DNA from: an uncultured Lachnospiraceae bacterium
GTDB lineage: Bacteria; Bacillota; Clostridia; Lachnospirales; Lachnospiraceae
NCBI GenBank assembly: GCA_902775485.1
Contig: CACYMJ010000008.1
Location: forward strand, 1 to 53,092
Length of the DNA: 53,092 bases
Reading direction: 5' to 3'
Positions within the stretch are counted from its first letter, which is position 1. Every line of letters begins with the position of its first letter. A program made the position numbers and the translations under genes. The notes under the pieces are model-generated. The model saw only the letters and a program-made list of their open reading frames with translations, had not been told where the DNA came from and ran no database searches. Below, one piece after another: positions 18,157 through 28,238 of this stretch.

Positions 18157-19698
18157 TTGGCAAATCACATACTCGAAATGAAAAATATTACCAAAACCTT
18201 TCCGGGCGTTAAAGCACTTGACAATGTCAATCTTCAGGTAGAGGAAGGCGAGATCCACGCACTGGTCGGTGAGAACGGTGCAGGTAAGTCCACTCTTATG
18301 AACGTGCTCAGCGGTATTTATCCTTACGGAACATACGAGGGAGATATCGTATACAAAGGTGAGGTTTGTAAGTTCAACAAGATAAAAGATTCGGAATCCA
18401 AAGGTATTGTTATCATTCACCAGGAGCTTGCACTTATCCCCTATATGACTATAGGTGAGAACATGTATCTTGGTAATGAGCGCGGAAAGAGCGCAGCCAT
18501 AGACTGGAACGAGACCTATGGAGAAGCGGACAGATACCTTAAGATGGTAGGTCTTGAGGACAGTTCCAGAACTCTTGTCAAGGATATAGGTACAGGTAAG
18601 CAGCAGCTTGTTGAGATAGCAAAAGCACTTGCAAAGAAGGCACAGCTTCTGATCCTTGATGAGCCCACATCGTCTCTTAATGAGAAGGATTCGAGAGCGC
18701 TTCTCGATCTGCTTCTCAAGTTCAAAAAAGAGAACGGTTTAACATCGATAATCATATCTCATAAGCTTAATGAGGTTTCATATGTGGCAGATAAGATCAC
18801 GGTAGTGCGTGACGGTTCCACTATAGAGACGCTTGATAAAGCAACACAGGAGATTTCAGAAGACAGGATCATAAAGGGCATGGTCGGACGTGAGATCACG
18901 GACCGTTTCCCCAAGCGGCATGACGTTAAGATCGGAGATGTTTCACTTGAAGTCAAGAACTGGACGGTACATCATCCCCAGTATACGGAGAGAAAGGTCG
19001 TCAATGACGTTTCGATGAACGTACACAAGGGTGAGGTCGTAGGTATCTACGGTCTGATGGGTGCCGGCCGTACGGAACTTGCTATGAGTATTTTCGGTAA
19101 GTCATACGGAACCGGATTTTCCGGAACGATGACGATCGACGGCAAGGAAGTCCATATCAATACGATCAAGGATGCCATTAACCATAAGATCGCGTATGTT
19201 ACGGAAGACCGTAAAGGAAACGGACTTGTCCTTTCCAATCCCATCAAGATAAATACGACACTTGCAAACTTAAAGGAAGTCAGCAGCAGGGGTATCATAG
19301 ATAAGGATAAGGAATACCAGGTTGCTGTCGAATATAAGGATAAGCTCAGGACCAAGACTCCTTCGGTTGAACAGAACGTCGGTAATCTGTCCGGTGGTAA
19401 CCAGCAGAAGGTCCTTCTTGCAAAGTGGATGTTCGCAAACCCCGACATACTGATCCTGGATGAGCCTACAAGAGGTATCGACGTAGGTGCCAAGTACGAG
19501 ATCTACTGTATCATCAATGACCTTGTCGCATCGGGCAAGTCGGTAATAATGATCTCATCGGAGCTTCCCGAGACGATCGGTATGAGTGACAGGATATATG
19601 TCATGAATGAGGGAAGATTTGTCGGTGAACTGAAGCAGGAAGAAGCAAGTCAGGAATCAATCATGGCTTGTATCATGAGAGCAGGAAGGGGTGAATGA
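18157..19698 (+). CDS. Sugar ABC transporter ATPase with two nucleotide-binding domains (GguA/MmsA-like)
   Basis: 513 residues containing two ATPase halves. The first has Walker [10 protein letters not shown], a degenerate signature [15 protein letters not shown] and Walker [12 protein letters not shown]. The second has the altered Walker [10 protein letters not shown] usual in this family, the signature LSGGNQQK and [13 protein letters not shown] choose TTG at 18157, seven bases after GGAGGG, which gives [17 protein letters not shown], the N-terminus expected for the GguA/MmsA group. It powers the two permeases encoded next. The stop is followed directly by the permease start region. Confidence 0.93.
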   Translation: MANHILEMKNITKTFPGVKALDNVNLQVEEGEIHALVGENGAGKSTLMNVLSGIYPYGTYEGDIVYKGEVCKFNKIKDSESKGIVIIHQELALIPYMTIGENMYLGNERGKSAAIDWNETYGEADRYLKMVGLEDSSRTLVKDIGTGKQQLVEIAKALAKKAQLLILDEPTSSLNEKDSRALLDLLLKFKKENGLTSIIISHKLNEVSYVADKITVVRDGSTIETLDKATQEISEDRIIKGMVGREITDRFPKRHDVKIGDVSLEVKNWTVHHPQYTERKVVNDVSMNVHKGEVVGIYGLMGAGRTELAMSIFGKSYGTGFSGTMTIDGKEVHINTIKDAINHKIAYVTEDRKGNGLVLSNPIKINTTLANLKEVSSRGIIDKDKEYQVAVEYKDKLRTKTPSVEQNVGNLSGGNQQKVLLAKWMFANPDILILDEPTRGIDVGAKYEIYCIINDLVASGKSVIMISSELPETIGMSDRIYVMNEGRFVGELKQEEASQESIMACIMRAGRGE

Positions 19699-19700
19699 TT

Positions 19701-20957
19701 ATGGATAAATCAACTGTATTGATGACACTTAAAAAATACACCATGGTGATCGTCCTTGTTGTAGTTGTGATCCTGTTCGCGGTCGGGACAAAGGGTAACA
19801 TCCTTCTCCCTCAGAATATCACAAACCTTCTGTCACAGAACACATACGCTTTCGTACTTGGTGTAGGTATGCTGCTGTGTATCCTGACCGGAGGTAACAT
19901 CGATCTTGCGGTAGGTTCGGTTCTTTGCTTCGCTGCTGCCGTAGGTTCGTTCATGATGAACAAAGGAGTCAATCCTTTCATTTCGGTCCTTGTGATGGTA
20001 CTGGTCGGTCTTCTTGTCGGAATATGGCAGGGATTCTGGATCGCCTATATCAAGGTGCCGCCGTTTATCGCAACACTGTCAGGCATGTATGCCTTCAGGG
20101 GACTTGCAAACGTTGTCCTTGAAGGTAAGGATATCAACCTCAAGAATTACAATGGGTTCATAAATCTTTTCGGAGGTGGAGCCGACTGTTATATCAGGGA
20201 TTTTGTCGGTCCTACCCAGGAGGTTCTGGCATCTGACAAGGGAGCCAAGATCCTTGAGGAAATGAATGCCGGCAAGATACTTGATGCCGGACGTGCAGGT
20301 CATATGAACTACCTGTGCATGATCGTCGGAATACTGGTAGTTGTGATCTTTATCGCAATGGTCGCAAAGGGACGTATGAATGCGATCAAGCGCGGATATG
20401 AGACGACTCCTCTCGGTTCGGAGATCATAAAGGACGGACTGATCAGTGCGGTCATCCTGTTCCTTACATACAAGCTTGCCAATTACAAGGGAATACCCAC
20501 ATCATTCATATGGGTAATGCTGGTCGTTCTTGTTTACGGTTATATCACCACAAGAACAAGGATCGGACGTCATCTCTATGCTGTCGGCGGAAACGTTAAG
20601 GCGGCAGGACTTTCCGGTATCAACACGAAGTTTGTTTACTTCTTTGCATACATCAACATGGGCCTTCTGACAGGTCTTGCCGGCGCACTTGTTGCCGCCA
20701 GACTTACTAAGGCTACCCCGAAGATGGGTGAAGGTTACGAGATGGATGCGATCGGTGCCTGCTTCATCGGTGGAGCCAGTGCATACGGCGGTATCGGTAC
20801 AGTTCCCGGAGTTATAATCGGTGCACTTCTTACCGGTGTAATCAACCAGGGTATGTCACTTATGGGAATAGAGGCAAACTGGCAGAAGGTCGTTAAAGGC
20901 ATGGTTCTCCTCGGTGCCGTTATCTTCGATGTACTGTCGAAGAATGAGAAGAAGTAA
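19701..20957 (+). CDS. Sugar ABC transporter permease 1 (GguB/MmsB-like)
   Basis: 418 residues with about ten hydrophobic helices and the CUT2 permease features GNIDLAVGSVLCF and the cytoplasmic coupling segment AVGGNVKAAGLSGINTK, ending in a MGIEANWQKVVKGMVLLGAVIFDV tail. ATG 19701 lies nine bases from AAGGGG; ATG 19695 overlaps the ATPase stop and is closer to it. An insert of about 60 residues in the middle (FGGGADCYIRDFVGPTQ and following) is longer than in the second permease. It should pair with the ATPase and permease 2 to import the sugar bound by the lipoprotein. Confidence 0.93.
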   Translation: MDKSTVLMTLKKYTMVIVLVVVVILFAVGTKGNILLPQNITNLLSQNTYAFVLGVGMLLCILTGGNIDLAVGSVLCFAAAVGSFMMNKGVNPFISVLVMVLVGLLVGIWQGFWIAYIKVPPFIATLSGMYAFRGLANVVLEGKDINLKNYNGFINLFGGGADCYIRDFVGPTQEVLASDKGAKILEEMNAGKILDAGRAGHMNYLCMIVGILVVVIFIAMVAKGRMNAIKRGYETTPLGSEIIKDGLISAVILFLTYKLANYKGIPTSFIWVMLVVLVYGYITTRTRIGRHLYAVGGNVKAAGLSGINTKFVYFFAYINMGLLTGLAGALVAARLTKATPKMGEGYEMDAIGACFIGGASAYGGIGTVPGVIIGALLTGVINQGMSLMGIEANWQKVVKGMVLLGAVIFDVLSKNEKK

Positions 20958-20966
20958 GGAGGTGGG

Positions 20967-22145
20967 ATGATAATGAATAATGTAGGAAAGATATTTAAAG
21001 CTCATACAATGAAAATTGTCCTTGTCCTCGTGGTCATCTTCTTCTGGATAATGACAAGGGACGGAGGAAACAGTATTTTAAGTCCGGTTAATATAACGGC
21101 ACTTATCAATCAGAATGCATATGTATATGTTCTTGCAACAGGTATGCTGATGTGTATGCTCATAAAGGGTAACATCGACCTGTCGGTAGGTTCCGTGGTA
21201 TGTTTTGTTGATACCGTCGGTGCGATCCTGATGGTCAGGATGGGTCTTCCGGTCCCGGTAGCATTACTTGCGATGCTCCTTCTGGGTATCATCATCGGAG
21301 CTTTTATGGGATGGGTAATAGCTTATCTTAATATCCCGCCCTGGATAGCTACACTTGCAGGTTTCCTTTCATTCAGAGGACTTGGTACCGCTATAGTAAA
21401 GGGACAGACGATAGGTATAGGTCAGGTTGAATCTTACCTGAAGCTGTTTAACGGCACGCTTCCCGAACTGTTCAAGATCGGATCGATGAACGGTCTGACT
21501 GTCATCATCGGTGTGATCGTATGTGTACTTATAGTGTATTTCCAGTTTAAGGACAGAGCGACCAAACTGAAAAAAGGTTACGAGGCGGAAAGCTTCTCCA
21601 CAACGGCTGTAAGGTGTGCGATCCTTTGTGCGGTCATATTGTTCTTCACCTACAAGCTTGCACTTGATAAAGGTATTCCTTTCTCGCTCTTATGGGTAGC
21701 GGCGATCGTTCTTGTATATAACTTCATTACGAGTAAAACGGTAGTCGGAAGATACTTCTATACAATGGGTGGAAATATCGAGGCAGCAAGACTTTCCGGT
21801 ATCGATACCAAGAAGATACTTTTCCTTGCTTACCTCAACATGCAGTTCCTTACGGTCATCGCCAGCTGGATATCAATGGCAAGACTGTCGGCAGCTAACC
21901 CGAATGCAGGTCTTAACTATGAGCTTGATGCCATCTCGGCATGTATCGTCGGCGGTGTCAGTGCATACGGTGGATCCGGTTCGGTATTCGGAATGATAGT
22001 AGGTGCTACGCTCATCGGTGTCATCAACCTGGGCATGAGCCTTATGAACGTGGATGCCAACTGGCAGAAGGTTGTTAAAGGTCTTGTACTTCTTGCAGCT
22101 GTTGTATTTGAGATATTCAACAACAGAGACTCGAAGAAGGCCTGA
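20967..22145 (+). CDS. Sugar ABC transporter permease 2 (paralogue of permease 1)
   Basis: 392 residues and clearly homologous to permease 1: KGNIDLSVGSVVCF, GGNIEAARLSGIDTKK and MNVDANWQKVVKGLVLLAAVVFEI occupy the same positions. GGAGG precedes ATG 20967 by four bases, or ATG 20973 by ten. CUT2 transporters usually have a single permease acting as a homodimer. Two adjacent, diverged copies suggest a heterodimer or a duplication giving two substrate ranges. It is the last gene of the transport operon and a hairpin follows. Confidence 0.93.
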   Translation: MIMNNVGKIFKAHTMKIVLVLVVIFFWIMTRDGGNSILSPVNITALINQNAYVYVLATGMLMCMLIKGNIDLSVGSVVCFVDTVGAILMVRMGLPVPVALLAMLLLGIIIGAFMGWVIAYLNIPPWIATLAGFLSFRGLGTAIVKGQTIGIGQVESYLKLFNGTLPELFKIGSMNGLTVIIGVIVCVLIVYFQFKDRATKLKKGYEAESFSTTAVRCAILCAVILFFTYKLALDKGIPFSLLWVAAIVLVYNFITSKTVVGRYFYTMGGNIEAARLSGIDTKKILFLAYLNMQFLTVIASWISMARLSAANPNAGLNYELDAISACIVGGVSAYGGSGSVFGMIVGATLIGVINLGMSLMNVDANWQKVVKGLVLLAAVVFEIFNNRDSKKA

Positions 22146-22174
22146 ACAATATAAAGGTAATTTGCCAAGTCGAG

Positions 22175-22217
22175 AGGGACGGTTGTCCGGTTTCGTAAGA
22201 GACCGGTAGCCGTCCCT
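22175..22217 (+). terminator. Hairpin at the end of the sugar transport operon
   Basis: AGGGACGG (22175-22182) pairs with CCGTCCCT (22210-22217), and an inner CCGGT/ACCGG pair extends the structure. The T content downstream is modest (TTGATTATG), so termination may be partial, but the position fits. Confidence 0.65.
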
Positions 22218-22326
22218 TGATTATGGGGAAGGTATATTATATTATTTATTCAAAGTGTCCTGATACTACGGCAGTTTGCTTTGGACAGGCTATACAGGTG
22301 TTCTTATAAATGACAGGGAGATGACG

Positions 22327-22644
22327 ATGGAGATACTCGGATTTTCGGATATTACATGGATATCGGTGATAGCATTTGTTTTGTGTGTGGCATTCGGACT
22401 GTACATGGTCATTACCAAAAAACCCGGAATGGTACGCAGCGTAAATGATACGGCCCGGTATAAGGATCGGGAAATGTATGCCGTAAAGGGCGGGAGGCTT
22501 ATTCTGATATATTCGTCCGTATGGCTTATAATGCTTATAGTATCTTTTTTCAATGAGGTGATCCCCATAATAATAGGGATCCTGGGAGTATGTGTGTTCG
22601 GGTATTTCTGGAAAAAGATGAGCGATGAATTCGGACCTGTTTGA
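22327..22644 (+). CDS. Small membrane protein of unknown function
   Basis: 105 residues with a membrane helix at about 11-27 and a hydrophobic region at about 58-93 that could form two more. Between them is a short charged loop ([19 protein letters not shown]). I do not recognise a family with certainty. ATG 22327 lies six bases from AGGGAG; the ATG at 22321 sits on the site itself. Its end overlaps the start of uvrC by 20 bases, so it is probably translated with uvrC, but no function follows from that. Confidence 0.75.
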   Translation: MEILGFSDITWISVIAFVLCVAFGLYMVITKKPGMVRSVNDTARYKDREMYAVKGGRLILIYSSVWLIMLIVSFFNEVIPIIIGILGVCVFGYFWKKMSDEFGPV

Positions 22645-24484
22645 TATTGAAGAGGAACTGAAAAAACTGCCCGCGAAGCCGGGAGTCTATATCATGCATG
22701 ATGAGGATGACAACATTATCTATGTGGGTAAAGCTGTCATCCTTAAAAATCGTGTCAGATCTTATTTCCGTTCAAGCACCAAAAAAACCGTTAAGATATC
22801 CCAGATGGTCAAGCACATAGCATGGTTTGAGTATGTTGTAACCGATTCGGAACTGGAGGCGCTTGTTCTCGAAAACAACCTTATCAAAGAGAATCAGCCC
22901 AAATACAATACGATGCTCAAGGACGACAAGACATATCCTTACATCAAGGTAACAGTTGCGGATGATTTTCCGAGGATCGTGATGACGCGAAAGGTCATAA
23001 AGGACAATGCAAAGTATTTCGGACCGTTCACATCATCTGAAGCAGTGAAGGAAACGATAGAGCTTCTTCGCAGATTGTACAGGATCAGAACATGCCGGAT
23101 TAATATAGATGTTTCGGATGAAAAGGCAAGGGGAGAGAGGAAATGCCTGTATTATCATATGGGACAATGCCTGGCTCCTTGCGACGGGCTTACCGGGAAG
23201 GAAGAATACGGCAAAAACGTTGATGCAGTCCTTGATTTTCTGAACGGAAACCACAAACAGGTGGTTATGGAATTGACGGAAAAGATGCAGCAAGCATCGG
23301 ATGAGATGGATTATGAACATGCGATGCTCTACAGGGATCTTATTGACAGCATAAGGAAAGTTTCCGAAAAACAGAAGATCACGGATACGGCAGGAGAGAA
23401 CAGGGATGTGATCGCCATTGCCAGAGCACAGGATTCGGTCATAGTCCAGATGTTCTTTATAAGAGGCGGAAAGATAACAGGCAGAGAGCATTATTATATG
23501 AAACACGATGTTGAAGAGACGACGGAGGATATACTGTCTGCTTTCCTCATGCAGTTTTATATGGGAGCCCCGTACATACCGAAAGAGATACTGCTGCCCT
23601 GCGTACCGAGCGGCGCCGAACTTATCGAAGAGTGGATGTGCACACAGAACGGATCGAAGGTTGCGCTTATCGTTCCGCAAAAGGGAATGAAGGAAAAACT
23701 TGTCGCTCTTGCCGAAGAAAATGCAAAGATAAAACTCGACAGGGATCTGGAGAAGATCAAGAGAAACCGGGAGAAGACAAAGGGAGCCGTAGAGGAGATA
23801 GAATCCATCCTGAACCTGCCGGATATTCACAGAATGGAAGCATATGACATATCGAATATAAGCGGATTCGAGTCGGTCGGGTCGATGGTCGTTTATGAAG
23901 AGGGAAAGCCCAAGCCGAATGAATACAGGAAATTCAAGATAAAGTCGGTGCAGGGTCCTGATGATTATGCGAGCATGAAAGAGGTACTGACCAGACGATT
24001 TGAGCATGGCCTGTCCGAAAGGGAAGATGATATGCCCGGAAAGTTTTCGAAGTTTCCGGATCTGATACTTATGGATGGAGGACGAGGGCAGGTTAATGTC
24101 TGCGAGGAAGTGCTCAATAGCCTGAGACTTGATATTCCGGTTTGCGGAATGGTCAAGGACGATAATCACCGAACGAGAGGTCTGTATTATAAAAATGTTG
24201 AACTGCCGATCTCGCGCTCGTCAGAGGGGTTTCATCTTATAACGAGGATACAGGATGAGGCGCACAGGTTTGCGATCACATTTCACAGGAAACTTCGTGG
24301 AAAGCAGCAGGTTCATTCCGTTCTTGATGATATCGCAGGGATCGGACCGAAGAGAAGAAAGGCACTGATGAAGAGTTTTGAGTCGCTCGATCAGATAAGG
24401 GGCGCAACTGTCGAACAGCTCAGGGAAGTGGAAGGATTTAATCTTGCCGCCGCGCAAAGCGTCTATGATCATTTTCATAAATAG
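22625..24484 (+). CDS. uvrC: Excinuclease ABC subunit C (UvrC)
   Basis: 619 residues, the usual UvrC length. It makes the two cuts either side of a DNA lesion in nucleotide excision repair. The parts are a GIY-YIG nuclease domain (PGVYIMHD, then IIYVGKA, residues about 18-95), a UVR motif (about 205-240, [13 protein letters not shown]), the C-terminal RNase H-like nuclease (YDISNISG and ILMDGGRGQ) and a helix-hairpin-helix DNA-binding end ([18 protein letters not shown]). The start at ATG 22625 lies within the preceding small gene. The hprK promoter lies just after the stop. Confidence 0.96.
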   Translation: MNSDLFDIEEELKKLPAKPGVYIMHDEDDNIIYVGKAVILKNRVRSYFRSSTKKTVKISQMVKHIAWFEYVVTDSELEALVLENNLIKENQPKYNTMLKDDKTYPYIKVTVADDFPRIVMTRKVIKDNAKYFGPFTSSEAVKETIELLRRLYRIRTCRINIDVSDEKARGERKCLYYHMGQCLAPCDGLTGKEEYGKNVDAVLDFLNGNHKQVVMELTEKMQQASDEMDYEHAMLYRDLIDSIRKVSEKQKITDTAGENRDVIAIARAQDSVIVQMFFIRGGKITGREHYYMKHDVEETTEDILSAFLMQFYMGAPYIPKEILLPCVPSGAELIEEWMCTQNGSKVALIVPQKGMKEKLVALAEENAKIKLDRDLEKIKRNREKTKGAVEEIESILNLPDIHRMEAYDISNISGFESVGSMVVYEEGKPKPNEYRKFKIKSVQGPDDYASMKEVLTRRFEHGLSEREDDMPGKFSKFPDLILMDGGRGQVNVCEEVLNSLRLDIPVCGMVKDDNHRTRGLYYKNVELPISRSSEGFHLITRIQDEAHRFAITFHRKLRGKQQVHSVLDDIAGIGPKRRKALMKSFESLDQIRGATVEQLREVEGFNLAAAQSVYDHFHK

Positions 24485-24494
24485 CTTATGAACA

Positions 24495-24524
24495 TTGTTC
24501 TACAGTGTCCGATTATGATATACT
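24495..24524 (+). promoter_or_regulatory. Promoter upstream of hprK
   Basis: TTGTTC at 24495-24500, an 18-base spacer ending in TGA, then TATACT at 24519-24524, so the -10 box is of the extended TGn type. The expected start near 24531 gives a leader of about 34 bases and would let hprK and its downstream genes be expressed independently of uvrC. Confidence 0.6.
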
Positions 24525-24564
24525 TTATCGTGATGAAAAGATTCCATATGAAGGGAGAGATGAC

Positions 24565-25500
24565 ATGTCATCGGTATCTGTTAGCGAACTTATCAAAAAG
24601 ATGAAACTGGTGAATCTGACACCGGAGATAAATGTCGAGGACATTAAGATCACGCAGCCCGACATCAACCGTCCGGCTCTGCAGATGGCAGGGTTTTTGG
24701 AGCACTTTGAAACCGGACGTGTACAGATAATAGGTTTTGTCGAATATACATACATGGAAAAACTGGATCCTAAGGTCAAGAAGGAGAGGTATGAGAACAT
24801 TCTCTGCGATGACACTCCCTGTTATGTGTTCTGCCGTGACCTGCAGCCGTCGGATCTGTTTCTTGAGATAGCAAAGGCTCATAATGTTGCGGTTCTGATG
24901 TCGCACAAGAGTACTTCTAACCTGATGGCGGAGATCATCAGATGGCTCAATGTAAAACTGGCTCCCTGTATTTCGGTTCACGGCGTACTTGTGGATGTTT
25001 ACGGTGAAGGTGTACTGATCACGGGTGAGAGCGGCATCGGTAAATCGGAGGCTGCCCTTGAACTTGTAAAGAGAGGACACAGACTTGTAAGTGATGATGT
25101 TGTCGAGATCAGGAAGGTAAGCGATGATACTCTTATCGGAACAGCTCCCGACATTACGCGACATCTGATAGAACTTCGTGGTATCGGTATAGTTGATGTC
25201 AAGATGCTCTTTGGTGTGTCATCCGTCAGGGAAACACAGAGCATAGACCTTGTAATAAGACTTGAAGAGTGGGACAAGGACAAGGATTATGACAGGATAG
25301 GACTCGAAGAGGAATATACGGAATATCTTGGTAACAAGGTAGTATGCCACAGTATTCCGATAAGACCCGGCCGAAATCTGGCTATCATATGCGAGTCAGC
25401 GGCTGTTAATTATAGACAGAAGAAGATGGGCTACAATGCCGCACAGGAACTTTATTCCAGATTCCAGAATTCACTGAAGACAAGAGAAGAAGAGGAATGA
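24565..25500 (+). CDS. hprK: HPr kinase/phosphorylase
   Basis: 311 residues. This enzyme phosphorylates and dephosphorylates Ser46 of HPr and Crh in response to glycolytic metabolites, and so controls CcpA-dependent catabolite repression. The catalytic P-loop is GESGIGKS (154-161), and the family signature ELRGIGIVDVKMLFG spans about 203-217. The N-terminal regulatory domain is residues 1-130. The ATG at 24565 follows GAAGGGAGAG by five bases; a GTG at 24505 lies inside the promoter. A plausible target in this window is the HPr-like protein encoded at 29134, which retains Ser46. Confidence 0.96.
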   Translation: MSSVSVSELIKKMKLVNLTPEINVEDIKITQPDINRPALQMAGFLEHFETGRVQIIGFVEYTYMEKLDPKVKKERYENILCDDTPCYVFCRDLQPSDLFLEIAKAHNVAVLMSHKSTSNLMAEIIRWLNVKLAPCISVHGVLVDVYGEGVLITGESGIGKSEAALELVKRGHRLVSDDVVEIRKVSDDTLIGTAPDITRHLIELRGIGIVDVKMLFGVSSVRETQSIDLVIRLEEWDKDKDYDRIGLEEEYTEYLGNKVVCHSIPIRPGRNLAIICESAAVNYRQKKMGYNAAQELYSRFQNSLKTREEEE

Positions 25501-25502
25501 TA

Positions 25503-26453
25503 ATGGACAGGAAGGTATTTGGAGTTGATATCGGCGGAACAACCGTAAAAATGGGGATGTTCACATCAGAGGGAGATCTTCTGGACAAGTGGGAGATACC
25601 TACAAGAACAGAGGATTCCGGCAAAAACATTCTTCCAGACATCGCGCTTTCCATAAAGGAAAAAATGGACAAGGCGGGCATCTTAACGGAAGATGTTGTG
25701 GGTATAGGGATAAGTGTTCCCGGCCCTGTCGATGACGAGGGGATCATACACAAATGTGTCAATCTCGGATGGGGTGTGTTTAATATTTCAGATGAGATGA
25801 AGAAACATATAGATCTTCCGGTATTTGCAGGAAATGACGCGAATGCCGCTGCACTCGGCGAAGTCTGGAAAGGCGGAGGAAAGGGATGTAAAAATGTTGT
25901 GGTTGTAACTCTCGGCACCGGTGTAGGCGGAGGAATAATCGTAAACGGAAAGGTATTGTCGGGATATATCGGGGCAGGCGGAGAGATAGGCCATATACAC
26001 ATTGATGATAACGAGACCGAAAAATGCGGATGCGGAAACACGGGGTGTCTTGAGCAGTATGCATCTGCAACCGGTATTGCAAGACTTGCACAAAGGCGTC
26101 TTGAAAAGGATAACGAGCCGTCAACGATACGCTCAGTGTCGCACATGAATGCCAAGGTTGTTTTTGATGCGGTCAAGTCAGGCGATAAGCTCGCGATCGA
26201 GGTTGCGGAACAGTTTGGAGAGATACTCGGAAAGGGACTGTCCATCGTTGCTGATGTGACCAATCCCGAAGTGTTCGTTATCGGCGGCGGAGTCAGTAAG
26301 GCGGGCCCCGTTATTCTCGATTATATCAAAAAGAATTACGTTAAATATGTATTCCATGCAAGCCGTGACACACGGTTCACGCTTGCCACGCTCGGAAACG
26401 ATGCGGGAATATACGGCAGTGCAAAGCTTGTGCTTGACGGGGTGAGAGCTTGA
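25503..26453 (+). CDS. glk: ROK-family glucokinase
   Basis: 316 residues. It has the ATP-binding DIGGTTVKMG near the N-terminus, the sugar-site block GNDANAAALGE, and the ROK zinc motif CGCGNTGCLEQYAS near residue 180. It probably phosphorylates intracellular glucose with ATP. It overlaps hprK slightly (ATGA at 25497). I prefer ATG 25503, with AGAGGA six bases upstream. Glucose phosphorylation beside hprK makes sense, because the glycolytic intermediates made from glucose are what HprK senses. No helix-turn-helix domain is present, so it is an enzyme rather than a ROK repressor. Confidence 0.92.
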   Translation: MDRKVFGVDIGGTTVKMGMFTSEGDLLDKWEIPTRTEDSGKNILPDIALSIKEKMDKAGILTEDVVGIGISVPGPVDDEGIIHKCVNLGWGVFNISDEMKKHIDLPVFAGNDANAAALGEVWKGGGKGCKNVVVVTLGTGVGGGIIVNGKVLSGYIGAGGEIGHIHIDDNETEKCGCGNTGCLEQYASATGIARLAQRRLEKDNEPSTIRSVSHMNAKVVFDAVKSGDKLAIEVAEQFGEILGKGLSIVADVTNPEVFVIGGGVSKAGPVILDYIKKNYVKYVFHASRDTRFTLATLGNDAGIYGSAKLVLDGVRA

Positions 26454-27367
26454 CCGCAGATATACTCGGACAACTGAAGAATATTACGGACCCTTCCAAT
26501 GTCCTTGTTGATGAGATGATGAAAGATCACACGACATTTAAGGTCGGAGGGAGTGCGGACATCTTTGTTACGGCAAGGACAACCAAGGAGGCGACAGATA
26601 TTGTACGCCTTCTTTTAGCGAACGATATCAGGTATACCGTTATCGGAAACGGAAGTAACCTGCTTGTTTCGGATAAGGGTTACAGGGGCTGTATCGTCTG
26701 TATGGGTGCGGATGATATAAGCGTAAACGGAACGAAGATAAAAGCTTCTGCCGGTGCGATGCTTGCCAGGGTTGCAAAGACGGCATACGACAATGCGCTT
26801 ACCGGACTGGAAGCCGCATCCGGGATACCGGGTTCAGTCGGCGGAGCCATAGTCATGAATGCCGGAGCATATGGTTTTGAGATGAAGGATGTAACGACGA
26901 GGGTTACATTGTTTGATGCCGTAAAACAGGAAACCTTTGTTTTGCCCGGAGAGGAAATGCATTTCGGATACAGAACAAGTATTGTCAAGGAACATGCGTA
27001 TATAGTTCTTGAAGCCGAGTTTGAGCTGGAAAACGGCGATCCGGTGATGATAAAGGAAAAAATGGATGAGCTGGCAGCGGCCAGAAGATCAAAACAGCCG
27101 TTGGAATATCCCAGTGCCGGCAGTACGTTCAAAAGACCCGAGGGTAATTTTGCCGGAAAACTGATAGAAGAAGCCGGACTTAAGGGATTTAAGAGGGGTG
27201 GAGCGATGGTCTCCGACAAGCACAGCGGATTTGTGATAAATGCGGGAGGTGCTACGGCCTCTGATGTCATCGATCTTATAAGATGTGTCAGAAAAAAAGT
27301 CTATGAGCAGTCAAAAGTTATGCTCGAGCCGGAGGTTGTTATACTCGGAGAGGATATGGAAATATGA
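26450..27367 (+). CDS. murB: UDP-N-acetylenolpyruvoylglucosamine reductase (MurB)
   Basis: 305 residues. It carries out the NADPH-dependent reduction that follows MurA in peptidoglycan precursor synthesis; murA itself is in this window at 43933. FAD-binding features include GNGSNLLV and GLEAASGIPGSVGGAIVMNAGAYG. The catalytic Ser lies in SAGSTFKRP and a Glu in LEPEVVILG, which mark the shorter type IIb enzyme. The start is TTG 26450, overlapping the glk stop (TTGA). The next gene starts at ATGA over its stop. Confidence 0.95.
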   Translation: MTADILGQLKNITDPSNVLVDEMMKDHTTFKVGGSADIFVTARTTKEATDIVRLLLANDIRYTVIGNGSNLLVSDKGYRGCIVCMGADDISVNGTKIKASAGAMLARVAKTAYDNALTGLEAASGIPGSVGGAIVMNAGAYGFEMKDVTTRVTLFDAVKQETFVLPGEEMHFGYRTSIVKEHAYIVLEAEFELENGDPVMIKEKMDELAAARRSKQPLEYPSAGSTFKRPEGNFAGKLIEEAGLKGFKRGGAMVSDKHSGFVINAGGATASDVIDLIRCVRKKVYEQSKVMLEPEVVILGEDMEI

Positions 27368-28236
27368 GATTTGTCGTGGTAACGGGACTTTCCGGTGCAG
27401 GAAAGAGTACAACTCTTAATTTTCTTGAGGATGCGGGATATTACTGCGTAGATAACCTTCCCGTACAGCTAATTTCGGAGTTTGCAAAACTTCTGAGCGA
27501 AAATGATGAGATAGAAAGAGCCGCACTTGGTATTGATGTCAGGACCGGAGCCGCATTTGATGAACTGGAAACTGCACTTGAGCAGATAAAGGCGATGGGG
27601 ATCTCCTATGAGATACTGTTCCTTGAATCTGACGATCATGTCCTGGTCAAGCGTTACAAGGAGACCCGCAGACTTCATCCGCTTGCGTTCGGCGACCGGA
27701 TCGAAGTGGGGATCGAGAGGGAGAGAAAAAAGCTTTCCAATATTAAAAAGCATGCCGCGCATATCATAGACACTTCACAAATGCTCACAAGAGAACTGAA
27801 GGCGGAGATCGACAAGATATTTGTCAGCGATATGGATTACAAGAATCTGTATGTAACGATCCTGTCATTCGGTTTCAAATACGGGATCCCATCGGATGCG
27901 GATCTTGTGTTCGATGTAAGATTTCTGCCCAATCCTTATTATCATGACGATCTGCGCCCTTTGACCGGAGCTGATAAAGCCGTTTCGGATTTTGTCATGA
28001 GTTTTGAAGAGGCGCACGTTTTTCTTGACAAGCTTGAGGATATGATAGCATTCCTTATCCCGAATTATATTTCAGAGGGTAAAAATCAGCTCGTGGTCGC
28101 GATCGGATGTACCGGCGGAAAACACAGGAGCATTACTCTTGCAAGTGCGCTTTACGAGCGTATGAGCAAATACGAAGATTACGGTTTTAAGCTTGAACAC
28201 AGGGATATAGGAAAGGACAGCGCACGGGGAAAATAA
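27364..28236 (+). CDS. rapZ: RNase adapter / nucleotide-binding protein RapZ
   Basis: 290 residues with the P-loop GLSGAGKS (8-15) and a second block GCTGGKHRSITLA near residue 248, the standard signature of the RapZ/YvcJ family. In E. coli RapZ guides RNase E to the small RNA GlmZ and so controls amino-sugar supply. In Firmicutes YvcJ binds nucleotides and its role is less clear. It overlaps murB by four bases, and whiA follows after two. Confidence 0.95.
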   Translation: MRFVVVTGLSGAGKSTTLNFLEDAGYYCVDNLPVQLISEFAKLLSENDEIERAALGIDVRTGAAFDELETALEQIKAMGISYEILFLESDDHVLVKRYKETRRLHPLAFGDRIEVGIERERKKLSNIKKHAAHIIDTSQMLTRELKAEIDKIFVSDMDYKNLYVTILSFGFKYGIPSDADLVFDVRFLPNPYYHDDLRPLTGADKAVSDFVMSFEEAHVFLDKLEDMIAFLIPNYISEGKNQLVVAIGCTGGKHRSITLASALYERMSKYEDYGFKLEHRDIGKDSARGK

Positions 28237-28238
28237 AC

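Noticed and set aside
22281-22310. TTGGAC-18-TATAAA as promoter of the small membrane protein gene
   Set aside because: Transcription would start inside the ribosome binding site at 22315-22320, so it cannot serve the chosen start.
24505-24564. Longer HprK start at GTG 24505
   Set aside because: It overlaps the -10 promoter box and adds residues not expected for the family; ATG 24565 has a good ribosome binding site.
25406-26263. 285-codon open frame opposite the ROK kinase
   Set aside because: It is antisense to the kinase and rich in Pro/Ser, as expected from reversed Gly-rich codons.
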